Part shown: in pieces, positions 9,173-16,584 of the stretch
Position numbering within the stretch: the first letter of the stretch is position 1
How the letters are laid out: each line of letters begins with the position of its first letter
Assembly (NCBI RefSeq): GCF_014863355.1
Contig: NZ_JACZEP010000005.1
Coordinates: forward strand, 186,001-250,000
Length of the DNA: 64,000 nucleotides
From: Aminobacter carboxidus
GTDB lineage: Bacteria > Pseudomonadota > Alphaproteobacteria > Rhizobiales > Rhizobiaceae
Direction: 5' to 3'
Position numbers and translations under genes: made by a program
The notes under the pieces: generated by a model
What the model was told of the DNA's origin: nothing
What the model saw: only the letters and a program-made list of their open reading frames with translations
Database searches by the model: none

Positions 9173-9394
9173 TTAGTGGGCGTCCAGTCGACGTTGCTCA
9201 TCAGTGGAACAAAGCTCGAGCTGTTCAACGCCCAGCATCATGATGGTGTAGGAGACTTCGTTCGGGGTCCAACCTGCCTTTATGGCCATGTCCATCAAGC
9301 CTTGGATCGACGGCTCCAATGCGAGGCGACAGTCAGAGGAATAGAAGGGGTGAGTGCTCGCACAAGTAGGCGAATTGATTACGGCTTTCCTCAT
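9173..9394 (-). CDS. Small hypothetical protein (rhizobial-type)
   Basis: A 73-residue frame with a strong ribosome binding site (GGGAGGCAA directly before the ATG at 9394). The middle, DCRLALEPSIQGLMDMAIKA followed by GWTPNEVSYTIMMLGVEQL, looks like a compact helical protein. I recall similar short proteins of unknown function from rhizobia, but the match is from memory. No membrane segment or metal motif is seen. It stands alone in a decayed stretch. Confidence 0.55.
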   Translation of the reverse strand: MRKAVINSPTCASTHPFYSSDCRLALEPSIQGLMDMAIKAGWTPNEVSYTIMMLGVEQLELCSTDEQRRLDAH

Positions 9395-9665
9395 TTGCCT
9401 CCCTCAGTGGTCCCCCGCCCCCTGAACGAACTGTGCGAATAGGCGGGAGGCGCCCGAAAGTCTAGGGACAAATGGCCTCCTGGCAGGGCTGATCCTCACG
9501 TAGACACCGCCCGGTCACGGGTCCTCCCCGAGCTAAATGCAGTGAGGGTAGTGCAGGTCGCCGTCAGTCTCGCGCTCGGCGTGCAGCGAACGAAATCACC
9601 GCCGCCGGTCGCAACGGCCAACACCGGGCTCCGCCATCACTGGCACTGGTTGTGTCGGCACGTCG

Positions 9666-10097
9666 TTAGGCGCGGGATGTGTCACCCAGGAAATCGGTGG
9701 GCTTCAGCGCGATGTCGGCAAGCGTGTACCGATCAAGGGTGCTCTGGAACGACGACAGCGCGTCGTGCAGCATGGTGGAAAGTTTGCAGAACCGTGTGAT
9801 TGTGCACTGGTTCCCGGTAGCGAAGCACTCGACCAGTGCGAAATCCGGCTCTGTCAACCGGATGACGTCGCCGATCCGGATGTCTTCTGGCCGGCGACCG
9901 AGTTTCAACCCACCAGACCTGCCGCGAACCGCGACAAGATAGCCAGCGCGTGTCAGCGTGTTGGCCACCTTGTTGAGATGCGTTTTCGACACACCGAAGG
10001 CGCGCGCGGTCTCTTCGATGGTGAACAGCTGATCCCCCGCGGACGCCGCGAACATAAGCATTCTGAGCGTGTAGTCGGAAAAATTCGTCAATCGCAT
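9666..10097 (-). CDS. nsrR: Rrf2 family regulator, NsrR-like
   Basis: A 143-residue Rrf2 protein. The N-terminal winged helix reads MRLTNFSDYTLRMLMFAA and TARAFGVSKTHLNKVANTL. Three cysteines spaced Cx6Cx5C (ECFATGNQCTITRFCKL) lie near residues 92-105, where NsrR binds its [4Fe-4S] cluster and senses nitric oxide. The gene follows the truncated haemoglobin gene by 46 bases on the same strand, so both are probably one unit and the regulator may control itself. A 23-base palindrome of NsrR-like geometry lies upstream of the haemoglobin gene. RirA and IscR have the same overall fold, but the context favours NsrR. Confidence 0.82.
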   Translation of the reverse strand: MRLTNFSDYTLRMLMFAASAGDQLFTIEETARAFGVSKTHLNKVANTLTRAGYLVAVRGRSGGLKLGRRPEDIRIGDVIRLTEPDFALVECFATGNQCTITRFCKLSTMLHDALSSFQSTLDRYTLADIALKPTDFLGDTSRA

Positions 10098-10143
10098 TTC
10101 GATCCAATCTCACCGCATGCCTGCTTGCCGGATGTCCGGCAGC

Positions 10144-10608
10144 TTACAGGCTTTCGGCCGTGATCGGCTCTACGGTCAAGGTGCTTTCACCGCGATTGTG
10201 GGCCAGCGCAAGGCGGAAGGAATGCGCGATACGCAAAGCCCGCTCCATGAACAGCGCTGCGATCTCCGGCGGACAGAGATTGTTGACGGTTGCGCGAAAC
10301 AGACTAAGCCATCGCCGGAAATGCTGTTCGCCCAGGCCAGGAAGGGTCAGGTGTGGTGGTAGCGGGCGGCCGTCGTAACGGCCGGTGCGAAGCATCAAGG
10401 ATGACCAGAAGTCACACATTTTCGTCAGGTGTGGTGGCCAGTCATGCGGCGCAATCGCCTTGTTGAACAGCGGTGCGAGCAGGGCGTCGCTCCGGATCTC
10501 GGCGTAGAAGCCATGAACCACGTCGCGGATCATCTGCTCATCCAGCTGTCCGGGCAGCACGCGACCGTCGATGACGATCGTTGTCTTACGTTTTGTGTCT
10601 TCGCTCAT
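10144..10608 (-). CDS. Group III truncated haemoglobin
   Basis: A 154-residue 2-over-2 globin. VVHGFYAEIRSDALLAPLF is the typical start of the globin core. PPHLTKMCDFWSSLMLRTGRY follows, and the proximal His is in LPGLGEQHFRRWLSLFRATV. In proteobacteria this group is linked to nitric oxide and low-oxygen growth. It is probably co-transcribed with the nsrR-like gene, and the palindrome 84 bases upstream suggests NO-responsive control. A GGGAG site lies ahead of the ATG. Expected roles are NO detoxification or haem-based redox chemistry in the cytoplasm, which would protect the cell from NO made by the NirK encoded nearby. Confidence 0.85.
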   Translation of the reverse strand: MSEDTKRKTTIVIDGRVLPGQLDEQMIRDVVHGFYAEIRSDALLAPLFNKAIAPHDWPPHLTKMCDFWSSLMLRTGRYDGRPLPPHLTLPGLGEQHFRRWLSLFRATVNNLCPPEIAALFMERALRIAHSFRLALAHNRGESTLTVEPITAESL

Positions 10609-10692
10609 GCCGGGCTCCCGCCGTCAGCGAGCCTGGTGCGGCCCTTTGACGTCCACTTTTGACGTCTGTTCAGGCTTCACGATGCAGATTAA

Positions 10693-10715
10693 AACATATA
10701 TCGTCAATGTATGTT
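10693..10715. promoter_or_regulatory. Candidate NsrR operator (23-base palindrome)
   Basis: AACATATATCG and CAATGTATGTT flank one central base, giving 11-1-11 geometry with 9 of 11 positions matching between the arms. NsrR sites have this overall size and symmetry, although the base consensus differs between groups. It lies between the divergent haemoglobin/nsrR unit and the DUF6522 gene, so it could serve both. The assignment to the local NsrR is inference. Confidence 0.5.
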
Positions 10716-10751
10716 TATGTCGCACAGCGTCGCCGCGATGAAGGAAACCGG

Positions 10752-11024
10752 ATGAAGCTCGAGCCTGACCAGAGCGGAGACTATGTCCTGGAGCCAAGGT
10801 TCCTGGCGCAGCGGCTTTCCATTGAAGAGAACGAACTTCAACGACGAATGCGCCTCGGCCTCGTAACCAGCCGGGTGGAGTGCGGCATCGACGGCGACAA
10901 GGGCCGAAAGCGCCTGACCGTGCGCAATCGAAATTCGGTCTGGCGTGCCATCGTCGATGCCGACAACCGCATCATCAGTGAGGAATCCTTCGAATTGGGA
11001 CAAGCTTCGGCGGTGGCAAACTGA
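10752..11024 (+). CDS. DUF6522-like small protein
   Basis: A 90-residue soluble protein, MKLEPDQSGDYVLEPRFLAQ onward, with RLSIEENELQRRMRLGLV as a helix pair and a basic GDKGRKRLTVRNRNSVWRAI end region. I associate it with the DUF6522 family found beside denitrification genes, whose function is unknown. The start at 10752 is supported by AAGGAAACCGG just upstream; longer versions would run across the candidate NsrR operator. It is divergent from the haemoglobin gene and followed by a tiny membrane protein gene. Confidence 0.65.
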   Translation: MKLEPDQSGDYVLEPRFLAQRLSIEENELQRRMRLGLVTSRVECGIDGDKGRKRLTVRNRNSVWRAIVDADNRIISEESFELGQASAVAN

Positions 11025-11085
11025 CACCACCAATATCATCCGCGCACAATCAAAGTCCGTTCACCTAGAAGCAGGAAATGAAATC

Positions 11086-11184
11086 ATGGACGATCAAGAT
11101 TCTGGCAGTACTCTCTTGCCAATGCTGGTCGCTGGCCTGGTGCTGGTGACCGTGGGCTATGCGGTGATCATGATGTTCGTGTGA
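11086..11184 (+). CDS. Single-span membrane microprotein (32 residues)
   Basis: A 32-residue frame starting at the ATG at 11086, preceded by GCAGGAAATGA. The first ten residues are acidic and polar (MDDQDSGSTL). The rest is one hydrophobic span, MLVAGLVLVTVGYAVIMMFV, reaching the C-terminus. It is 61 bases behind the DUF6522 gene and likely co-transcribed. Such microproteins occur with haem-copper oxidase and denitrification genes, but no function can be assigned. The clean membrane span and good ribosome site support a real gene. Confidence 0.55.
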   Translation: MDDQDSGSTLLPMLVAGLVLVTVGYAVIMMFV

Positions 11185-11407
11185 ACCTCATCGGAAAGGC
11201 CCATCATCTAACATCTGAGCGCCCAAGCTGTCGGTCTCCTGTCGGCCCCGAATCCGTCTTGGGAAATCATTTCCCGCCAAGCTCATGCTCCACAAGCCGG
11301 ATGGAACCGCGAGGGGTCGACGAGTGATCTGTCATGACGGTCCTTTCGCGACAGGGCGAGACGTCGCGGCGCGACCCTATCACGTATTGGGATGCCAAGG
11401 CTGGGAT

Positions 11408-13210
11408 CTAAGGCTCATCGGTTGCCACGGCGACGGCTCGCAGACCAGGGACTAGCGACCCTTCGGCCTGGAACCGGATATCGGCGGCGTTGGCCTCGTC
11501 CGTGTCGATATGCATTTCCGTCAACGAATCCGGACCGACGCGGATCATCGTCTTACCAAACACCAGCCCGCGCTCCTCGTCACCAATATGTACGTCGACG
11601 ATCATACCATCGGTGAGACCGAGGCGTGCGGCGTCGTGGGGGTTCGTGTGAATATGCCTGGCAGCGATGATCAACCCGTCCGTGTCGAGGTTTCCGACCG
11701 GTCCGATGAGCCGCACAATCGGAGTCCCTTCCAACTTGCCGCTGTCGCGCACCGGTGGGTCGATGCCTAATGCAAAGCCGTCGGTTCGCGAGATCTCGAT
11801 CTGCGTCCGCTTGCGTTCTGGACCGAGGATCGCAACCCGGTCGATCTGGCCCTTCGGCCCTTCCAGTGTAAGGCGCTCTGCCGCCGCCCATTGGCCAGGC
11901 TGGCGCAGCGGCGCGGATTGCGTCAGTTGATAGCCGGCCCCAAACAGCGCATCGACTGCGCCGCGCGATAGATGGACATGGCGGGCTGACACCGCCACGG
12001 GTATAGTGTCCATCGCAGGTGCTTTGCCAGCCAATGCGACAGCCGTTTCGCGCGCGATCATCAACTGTTCGGCCGTCTCCGTGACGATAACGCGCACGCG
12101 AGACCCATAGGCTTGGATCTGTGGCGCTGCGTGGCCGCCGAGGTCGACCGACTGATTACGGTCGTGGTCTAGCCTCAGACCCATGAACTCCAACCCGTCG
12201 CAAATCCGCCGCCGCATCGAAGCCGAGTTCTCGCCTATGCCGCCCGTAAACACAACGGCGTCAAGGCCGCCCATAGCGGCTGCGTAAGCGCCGATATATT
12301 TGCGCGTCCGATAGGCGAATATCTCGATTGCCAGCTGCGAGTCAGCCTCCCCGCTGGCGGCGCGGTCCTCGACTGTGCGCATATCGGAGGAGCCGGTGAG
12401 TCCCTTCAGCCCACTCTCGTTATAAAGCGCGTGCTCAATCTGGCCGATGGCCAGGCCGAACTGCCTTGCAAGGAAGCCGAAAAGTCCGGGATCAACATCC
12501 CCAGAACGCGTACCCATTACCAAGCCCTCGATCGGCGTCATGCCCATCGACGTATCGATACTTTCGCCGCGATTGATCGCGCAGACACTCGCGCCATTGC
12601 CAAGATGCACGCTAACAATCCGCAAATCGCGTAGCGGCTCGCCGATCTCTTCCGCAGCCCTGAACGCCACATATTTGTGCGATGTGCCGTGGAAGCCGAA
12701 GCGCCTCAGACCCGCCTCTCTCCAAGCCTTAGGCACCGCGTAGGTGGTGGCACGCGGCGGGTTCGTGGCATGGAAGGCTGTGTCGAAGACAGCGACCTGC
12801 GGCAGGCCGGGCCAGACTTCTGTCGCAATGCGCACTGCCAGCAGATTGGCCGGGTTGTGGAGTGGAGCCAGCGGCGTCAGCGATTCGATGGTGTCGATCA
12901 TCTTGGCGTCAAGGATCGTGCTAATACGGAATCGCTCGCCACCGTGGACGATGCGGTGCCCAACAGCATTGAAAGCACCGATTTCATGTTCCGCAAAGAT
13001 CGCAGGAAGGGCCATAAGGGCCGTGGAGATGTCTGCATATGGCGCATCGCCGGCGTCCGACTTTCCTCCATACACGATCTTATAGCTACAGCGGCCCTGC
13101 TCAAACCGGTCATAAGTTGCCTTGAACGTCTCGGTGGCCTGCGGACCATCGATCTCGAAGATACCCACCTTCAGGCTCGAGCTGCCGCAATTGATGACGA
13201 GGATTCTCAC
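11408..13210 (-). CDS. Acetate kinase fused to PduL-type phosphotransacylase
   Basis: A 600-residue protein with two complete-looking domains. Residues 1-~395 are acetate kinase, with VINCGSSSLKVGIFE at the N-terminus, GFHGTSHKYV in the active-site region and FTGGIGENSASMR near 330. From residue 400 it continues in frame as PduL phosphotransacylase, shown by VSARHVHLS, ARHIHTNPHDA and EMHIDTDEANA, whose His residues bind zinc in PduL. Together the halves could convert acetyl-CoA plus phosphate to acetate with ATP formation, or run in reverse. There are no microcompartment shell genes nearby. Its place beside NO and cbb3 genes suggests use under low oxygen, which is inference. Confidence 0.85.
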   Translation of the reverse strand: MRILVINCGSSSLKVGIFEIDGPQATETFKATYDRFEQGRCSYKIVYGGKSDAGDAPYADISTALMALPAIFAEHEIGAFNAVGHRIVHGGERFRISTILDAKMIDTIESLTPLAPLHNPANLLAVRIATEVWPGLPQVAVFDTAFHATNPPRATTYAVPKAWREAGLRRFGFHGTSHKYVAFRAAEEIGEPLRDLRIVSVHLGNGASVCAINRGESIDTSMGMTPIEGLVMGTRSGDVDPGLFGFLARQFGLAIGQIEHALYNESGLKGLTGSSDMRTVEDRAASGEADSQLAIEIFAYRTRKYIGAYAAAMGGLDAVVFTGGIGENSASMRRRICDGLEFMGLRLDHDRNQSVDLGGHAAPQIQAYGSRVRVIVTETAEQLMIARETAVALAGKAPAMDTIPVAVSARHVHLSRGAVDALFGAGYQLTQSAPLRQPGQWAAAERLTLEGPKGQIDRVAILGPERKRTQIEISRTDGFALGIDPPVRDSGKLEGTPIVRLIGPVGNLDTDGLIIAARHIHTNPHDAARLGLTDGMIVDVHIGDEERGLVFGKTMIRVGPDSLTEMHIDTDEANAADIRFQAEGSLVPGLRAVAVATDEP

Positions 13211-13632
13211 AAGCCTTCCTTCTCGATTCTATTTTTGTTCGTCCCGCAGCGTCTGTTCATGGCATGACTATCATGAAAGCGTAGCGAATATTCCGGCTGG
13301 AGAGGCTATGTCGGCCCGTGTGGAAGTGGTGGTGTGCTATGATTCGTCGCCATAGGAAATGAACGCACCGCACCAAGGTGCAACTCGGCAAGTTGGGACT
13401 ACGAACTCAATTCTTTGGCAATAGCGAACTGTCAGCTCCTGTTGCGCCATTTCGGCCCTTGAGGTTATCGTTGCTATTGCCTGAAAGCGATACAGTTAGC
13501 GACACTTATTGAGGCCGCGGTTGTGCCGCCAGACAGACGAGAACGCAGGTTCGCTCCTCTTTGTGCCAGCACAACGAGGCCTCCTCGTCCGGTGAGTAGG
13601 GTCGATCTTTGGCGCTACGGGAAGCGGCTGCG
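13211..13632. other. Divergent promoter region between ackA-pduL and DUF1858 genes
   Basis: No gene is seen in these ~420 bases. They hold inverted repeats: CAACT-cggca-AGTTG at 13381-13395, and GGCAATAGC at 13417 paired with GCTATTGCC at 13473. They probably contain the promoters of both flanking genes. No TTGAT-N4-ATCAA (FNR) box was found. Confidence 0.45.
13417..13481. repeat. Nine-base perfect inverted repeat, arms 47 bases apart
   Basis: GGCAATAGC (13417-13425) and its exact reverse complement GCTATTGCC (13473-13481) lie in the divergent promoter region, 56 bases centre to centre (about five helical turns). This arrangement would suit two copies of a regulator binding in opposite orientation, but no regulator can be named. 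Confidence 0.35.
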
Positions 13633-13851
13633 ATGAAGTCCCTATTCACGGAAGATATGTCGATGGACGACATCATGCGCGCGTCTCCGGGTACCATACA
13701 TGTCGTTCTGAAACATCGCATGCTTTGCGTTGGATGCCCGATCGCTCCCTTCCACACGATGTCGGATGCCTGCCGGGAACACAGCGTGGACGAACCCCTG
13801 TTTGTCGACCACATCAAGTGCGAGATCGGATCGAAGAATGAGCCTCCGTGA
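13633..13851 (+). CDS. DUF1858 domain protein (redox disulfide type)
   Basis: A 72-residue protein that is essentially one DUF1858 domain: MSMDDIMRASPGTIHVVLKH, then the paired-Cys motif MLCVGCPIAPFHTMSDACRE. DUF1858 domains accompany hybrid-cluster and nitrogen-oxide metabolism proteins and are thought to be redox-active. The ATG at 13633 gives the usual family length; an in-frame upstream start at 13609 has no better ribosome site. It ends at the base before the stop codon of the convergent Crp/Fnr gene. Its role here is likely tied to nitrite or NO metabolism. Confidence 0.75.
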   Translation: MKSLFTEDMSMDDIMRASPGTIHVVLKHRMLCVGCPIAPFHTMSDACREHSVDEPLFVDHIKCEIGSKNEPP

Positions 13852-14556
13852 TCAATCTTTCTTCGGGCGCCCTTCAGCCAGCATGAACAGTTTATGCGGT
13901 TCGACGACCGTAACTTTCTGCCTTCCGCTACGGACAAGACCCTTGGTCTCCCATGCGCTCAGCAGCCGGCTAACAGTATGGAGCGTCGTACCGGTCATTT
14001 CTGCGATGTCCTGGCGCGAGATCGGGAAGTCGATCAAAACGCCTTCCGCCGTCTTTTTTCCGGTCTGATTGGCGAGACGGAGCAACGCATGGGCGACCCT
14101 CTGCTCAACCTGCTCCGTTGACATTTCGATGACACGGGTGTGCGCTTCCTGAAGGCGAGATCCGACCGTCTTGTAAGTGCCGACGCCGAATGCCGGATAT
14201 TGCGCCGAAAATCTCGACCATAACCGGCTGGGCCAGGCCAACACCACGCAATCGACCGCGGCTACGGCACTCGCCGGGTAGGTGGTTCGCCCGAGCGCAT
14301 GCGCAATGCCGAGAAGCTCTCCAGAGCTTATGTAGCGTACGATCACCTGCTGGCCGTCCGGAGTGGACTTGACCACGCGGACATGGCCGTCAAGCAGCAG
14401 AAAGAAGGAATTAGCCTCGCCCTCCTGTTCGAAGATGGTCGTATCCTTGGCGATACGCTGCGAGCGGGCGTTCGCAAGGACATGATCGAGTTCTTCCGAG
14501 GTCATTCCCTGGAACTGAGGTAATCCGGCGATCAGCGAATGGTCGAGCTGGCTCAA
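13852..14556 (-). CDS. Crp/Fnr family transcription regulator (NnrR/DnrD-like candidate)
   Basis: A 234-residue regulator with an N-terminal cyclic-nucleotide-binding fold (FFLLLDGHVRVVKSTPDGQQ, SSGELLGIAHALG). The C-terminal helix-turn-helix reads ISRQDIAEMTGTTLHTVSRL. The recognition helix TLHTVSRLLSAWE is of Crp/Fnr type. There is no N-terminal Cys cluster, so it is not an oxygen-sensing FNR. Cluster-free members such as NnrR and DnrD activate nir and nor genes in response to NO. It is divergent from the pseudoazurin gene, with a candidate 14-base site between them. Confidence 0.8.
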   Translation of the reverse strand: MSQLDHSLIAGLPQFQGMTSEELDHVLANARSQRIAKDTTIFEQEGEANSFFLLLDGHVRVVKSTPDGQQVIVRYISSGELLGIAHALGRTTYPASAVAAVDCVVLAWPSRLWSRFSAQYPAFGVGTYKTVGSRLQEAHTRVIEMSTEQVEQRVAHALLRLANQTGKKTAEGVLIDFPISRQDIAEMTGTTLHTVSRLLSAWETKGLVRSGRQKVTVVEPHKLFMLAEGRPKKD

Positions 14557-14660
14557 GAGTTCCTCACGGGAGGTATTTTAGAATCCGCGCAATGTCACAT
14601 CTGGACAATCGAACCGCAACCTTTTGGCGTCTGCGGCATTTACGTCGTGTTCGCGATTGT

Positions 14661-14674
14661 TTGCGCTGCATCAA
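14661..14674. promoter_or_regulatory. Candidate Crp/Fnr-type (NnrR) binding site
   Basis: TTGCGCTGCATCAA has the TTG-N8-CAA frame of Crp/Fnr-family sites; one half matches the NnrR-type TTGCG and the other the FNR-type ATCAA. It lies 70 bases before the pseudoazurin start and 105 before the divergent regulator start, a reasonable activator position. The local Crp/Fnr protein is the natural candidate to bind it. Confidence 0.5.
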
Positions 14675-14743
14675 ACACGTTTCCCGGGAACATCCGTATA
14701 GACGCCCAGACGGCACCCGTGCCGACTGAAAAGGATCGAAACT

Positions 14744-15187
14744 ATGATGAAGCGTACAATGGTTCTCGCGGCAGCATTCGCGGCGCTGGTGGTGGCGGGA
14801 GGCGCGCAGGCCGCCGATCACGAAGTCCAGATGCTCAACAAGGGCGAAAAAGGGGCGATGGTGTTTCAGCCAGATTTCATCCAGGCAGCACCCGGCGACA
14901 CGGTCACCTTCGTGCCAACTGACAAGTCCCATGATGCCGAATCCATCAAGGGGATGATTCCGGAGGGAGCCGAACCGTTCAAAGGCAAGATGAGCGAGAA
15001 GATCACAGTCACGGTCAACGCCGAAGGCGTCTATGGCGTGAAGTGTATCCCGCACTACGGCATGGGCATGGTGGCTCTCATCGTCGTCGGCAAACCGGCC
15101 AACCTGGAAGAAGCCAAGGCCGTAAAACACCCCGGTAAGGCGAAAAAAGTGTTCGCCGAACTCCTCGAGCAAGTCCCCGTCAACTGA
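14744..15187 (+). CDS. Pseudoazurin
   Basis: A 147-residue periplasmic blue copper protein. Residues 1-23 form a signal peptide ending AGGAQA before ADHEVQ. The type 1 copper ligands are a His in [10 protein letters not shown] and Cys, His and Met in [16 protein letters not shown]. Pseudoazurin passes electrons from the bc1 complex or cytochromes to copper nitrite reductase, and nirK is two genes downstream. An ATG at 14747 is an equally possible start. The candidate Crp/Fnr site upstream suggests NO- or oxygen-responsive control. The C-terminal [13 protein letters not shown] tail is normal for the family. Confidence 0.9.
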   Translation: MMKRTMVLAAAFAALVVAGGAQAADHEVQMLNKGEKGAMVFQPDFIQAAPGDTVTFVPTDKSHDAESIKGMIPEGAEPFKGKMSEKITVTVNAEGVYGVKCIPHYGMGMVALIVVGKPANLEEAKAVKHPGKAKKVFAELLEQVPVN

Positions 15188-15263
15188 ACGACGATGGCGG
15201 GCTGATCCACCGACGCTCGCAAACAGACCGGACGGGCTTTGGGTCCATTCGGTTTTTCATGAA

Positions 15264-16553
15264 ATGAGCAGCATGGCCGTTCCCCGTACCAGGCCGGGCA
15301 ATTATCCGTCGATCCTCTCCTATGGCTTCCGGCCTTTCTTCCTGCTCGGATCGCTTTATGCCGGCCTGACCATTCTCTTCTGGCTGCCGCTTCTTTATGG
15401 CCACCTTGAAACATCGAGCGTCTTTTCGCCGGTAGACTGGCATGTTCACGAGATGCTGTTCGGCTATCCGGCAGCGATCGTCACCGGGTTCCTGCTGACG
15501 GCCATTCCCAACTGGACCGGCCGCCTTCCGGTTCAGGGATTGCCGCTTCTCGCGCTGGTCTTGCTGTGGTTTGCCGGACGGGCAGCCGTTTTTTTCTCGG
15601 CTGAAACAGGCTGGCTTGCAGCAGCGGTGATCGACTGCGCGTTCCTGCTGGCGGTAGCCGGCGCCGCCGCAACCGAAATCGTCGCTGGCCGCAACTGGCG
15701 CAATCTGAAGGTGCTGGCTCCCGTTCTCGTCCTGCTGGCGGCCAACATGATTTTCCACGCTGAAGCTCATTTTGAAGATATCTCCGATATCGGGCGCAGG
15801 CTCGGCATCGGCGCGGCAGTTGTGCTGATCACGATCATCGGCGGACGCATCATCCCAAGTTTCACCCGCAACTGGCTGGTACGTGAGAACCCGGGACGTC
15901 TGCCGGCGCCGTTCGGGCGCTTCGACGCGGCGACCATCGTCACTTCCGCTCTGGCGCTTGCACTGTGGTCCTTGCTGCCGGAGAGAACCGAGACGGGGCT
16001 GGCGCTGCTTGTCTCCGCTGCCTTGAACGCCTTCCGGCTTTCGCGCTGGGCCGGCGATCGCACGTCTGGTGATCCACTCGTGCTCATCCTGCACGTCGCC
16101 TACGCCTTCGTGCCGTTGGGGATGCTGCTTGCTGCCTTGCCGAACCTAATGCCTGGAACGGTTGCGCCGGCGGCCGGAATCCACGCTTTCGGCGTGGGTG
16201 CCATCGGAACGATGACGCTGGCAGTCATGGTTCGTGCCACCCTTGGCCACACCGGACGGCAGCTGCGCGCCGGAAAGGCGGGGTGCTTCGTATTCGTCGC
16301 GATCCTCGTCGCTGCAGCGGCCCGGATCGCCCAAGCGTTGGGTGTTCCGGGAGACTGGCTGATCCATCTGGCGGCGTGCGCGTGGGTGGCAGCGTTTCTC
16401 GGCTTCGCCGTGCTTTATGGAGGTATGCTCCTGCTGCGGGGTTCAAGGGTCGCGCCACCGACTTCTGGTGCCAAAATCCAAGCAGTGAGCACCGCGGACA
16501 CGCCTGCGGATCGCTTGCGTTTGCGCAATGAGCGCGCTGCCTGGATGATTTAA
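15264..16553 (+). CDS. nnrS: NnrS family membrane protein
   Basis: A 429-residue protein with about twelve hydrophobic spans, of the haem- and copper-containing NnrS family. Its opening SILSYGFRPFFLLGSLYAGL and the following DWHVHEMLFGYPAAIVTGFL are signature stretches. ITIIGGRIIPSFTRNWL and MVRATLGHTGRQL further on are also conserved. NnrS reduces NO stress in denitrifiers and is usually under NNR-type control. It lies between pseudoazurin and nirK on the same strand, with only 31 bases to nirK, consistent with one transcription unit. Confidence 0.88.
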   Translation: MSSMAVPRTRPGNYPSILSYGFRPFFLLGSLYAGLTILFWLPLLYGHLETSSVFSPVDWHVHEMLFGYPAAIVTGFLLTAIPNWTGRLPVQGLPLLALVLLWFAGRAAVFFSAETGWLAAAVIDCAFLLAVAGAAATEIVAGRNWRNLKVLAPVLVLLAANMIFHAEAHFEDISDIGRRLGIGAAVVLITIIGGRIIPSFTRNWLVRENPGRLPAPFGRFDAATIVTSALALALWSLLPERTETGLALLVSAALNAFRLSRWAGDRTSGDPLVLILHVAYAFVPLGMLLAALPNLMPGTVAPAAGIHAFGVGAIGTMTLAVMVRATLGHTGRQLRAGKAGCFVFVAILVAAAARIAQALGVPGDWLIHLAACAWVAAFLGFAVLYGGMLLLRGSRVAPPTSGAKIQAVSTADTPADRLRLRNERAAWMI

Positions 16554-16584
16554 GTTCTGCCCAAGCATCTGATGCGAGGCAACA

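Noticed and set aside
13852-14556. Oxygen-sensing FNR
   Set aside because: The protein has no N-terminal Cys cluster for a [4Fe-4S] centre; a cluster-free Crp/Fnr type such as NnrR/DnrD fits better.
16565-16575. GCATCTGATGC palindrome just before nirK as an operator
   Set aside because: It is 9 bases from the start codon, inside the ribosome binding region, and short enough to occur by chance.
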